Part shown: piece after piece, positions 6,168 to 6,593 of the stretch
Numbering within the stretch: position 1 is the stretch's first letter
Layout: each line of letters starts with the position of its first letter
Assembly (NCBI GenBank): GCA_018701055.1
Contig: JABIUH010000234.1
Coordinates: 1 to 6,593, forward strand
DNA length: 6,593 nt
Direction: 5' to 3'
Origin: Woeseia sp.
Lineage (GTDB): Bacteria; Pseudomonadota; Gammaproteobacteria; Steroidobacterales; Woeseiaceae
Notes under the pieces: generated by a model
Seen by the model: only the letters and a program-made list of their open reading frames with translations
Told to the model about the DNA's origin: nothing
Database searches by the model: none
Position numbers and translations under genes: made by a program

Positions 6168-6593
6168 TCCCATTACGCGGCAGGTAATTCGCAATGCAGC
6201 GCGCGCGGCGGCTGCGGAGATGCAGACAACGCTTATCAAAACCGCACACAGTCCGCTGATTTATGAGGTGCAGGACTTTGGTGTGGTCATGACCAATCGA
6301 TTTGGTCAACTTATATCAGAAGGCTCTGCCTTAGCGGGCTTTCTCGCATGTCTACCGCCGAGCATCCAGGCGGGAATAGAATTATTCGGTAGCGATGGGT
6401 TTTCCGATGGCGACGTCATTTTATCGAATGAACCCTATGACACTGGCACGCATATTAGTGACGTCGCGCTTTACACGCCGATTTTCTATGCCGATGAGCT
6501 TGTTGGGTTCGCGTCAGTGATGGCGCACTGGGCTGACATTGGTGGTTACGCACCAGGTGGTTGGTGTCCGACGACGACGGACGTGCATCAGGA
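6154..6593 (+). CDS. hyuB: Hydantoinase/oxoprolinase family subunit B (HyuB), 5' part only
   Basis: The reading frame starts at ATG 6154 and stays open to the right edge, giving the first 146 residues of a protein normally about 500-600 long. It is the N-terminal part of the HyuB family (PF02538), which works with HyuA in ATP-dependent opening of hydantoin or oxoproline-like rings. Family features in order are DPITRQVIRNA (5-15), the MQTTLIKTAHSP segment (23-34), DFGVVM (41-46), EGSALAGFLACLP (56-68), GDVILSNEPYDTGTHISDVA (86-105), AHWADIGG (124-131) and PGGWCPTTTDVHQ (134-146). The AHW...PGGW form resembles one HyuB subgroup rather than the AHHADVGG form of classical oxoprolinases; this is from memory. 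The start overlaps the hyuA stop by 14 bases in a different frame, so the two are co-transcribed and probably coupled. The truncation comes from the window edge, not from a mutation. Confidence 0.92.
   Translation, partial: MKKTDPITRQVIRNAARAAAAEMQTTLIKTAHSPLIYEVQDFGVVMTNRFGQLISEGSALAGFLACLPPSIQAGIELFGSDGFSDGDVILSNEPYDTGTHISDVALYTPIFYADELVGFASVMAHWADIGGYAPGGWCPTTTDVHQ

Noticed and set aside
6567..6583. GTCCG/CGGAC inverted repeat near the right edge
   Set aside because: It is a five-base stem inside conserved hyuB codons, with no T tract, so not a terminator.

Overview
The window looks like a piece of a chromosome from a Gram-negative bacterium, most likely a marine or environmental gammaproteobacterium. 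This is inferred from three things: gene content (a DUF1552-type protein beside small exported proteins, and an NCS1 permease beside hyuAB), Sec signal peptides, and roughly balanced base composition. The taxonomic guess is soft because there is no rRNA or other marker gene. Coding density is almost complete. I see no RNA gene, insertion sequence, CRISPR array or non-coding stretch over about 40 bases.

Left block (1-2761, + strand). The 3' end of a gene resembling the C-terminus of DUF1552 proteins is followed by two genes for exported proteins. The first has three divergent copies of the COG4315 / Lipoprotein_15 type repeat. The second is a 367-residue secreted protein that I do not recognise. 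Spacing is tight (38 bases between the first two, then an ATGA stop/start overlap), so the three genes probably form one operon of envelope or periplasmic proteins. Its biochemical role is unknown.

Right block (2748-6593). An NCS1-family nucleobase/hydantoin-type permease is on the - strand. It converges on the left operon with a 14-base tail-to-tail overlap. It is divergent, across about 24 bases, from hyuA, which overlaps the start of hyuB by 14 bases; hyuB runs off the right edge. Together they suggest uptake of a cyclic amide (a hydantoin, creatinine-derived N-methylhydantoin, 5-oxoproline or a related lactam) by the permease and ATP-dependent ring opening in the cytoplasm by the HyuA/HyuB pair. 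The exact substrate cannot be read from the sequence.

The most unusual material is the exported left block: a triple-repeat COG4315 protein in which only the middle repeat keeps the diagnostic Y-x-[FWY]-x-x-D signature, translationally coupled to an unrecognised secreted protein. I did not find clear evidence of a wholly new defence or mobile system here.
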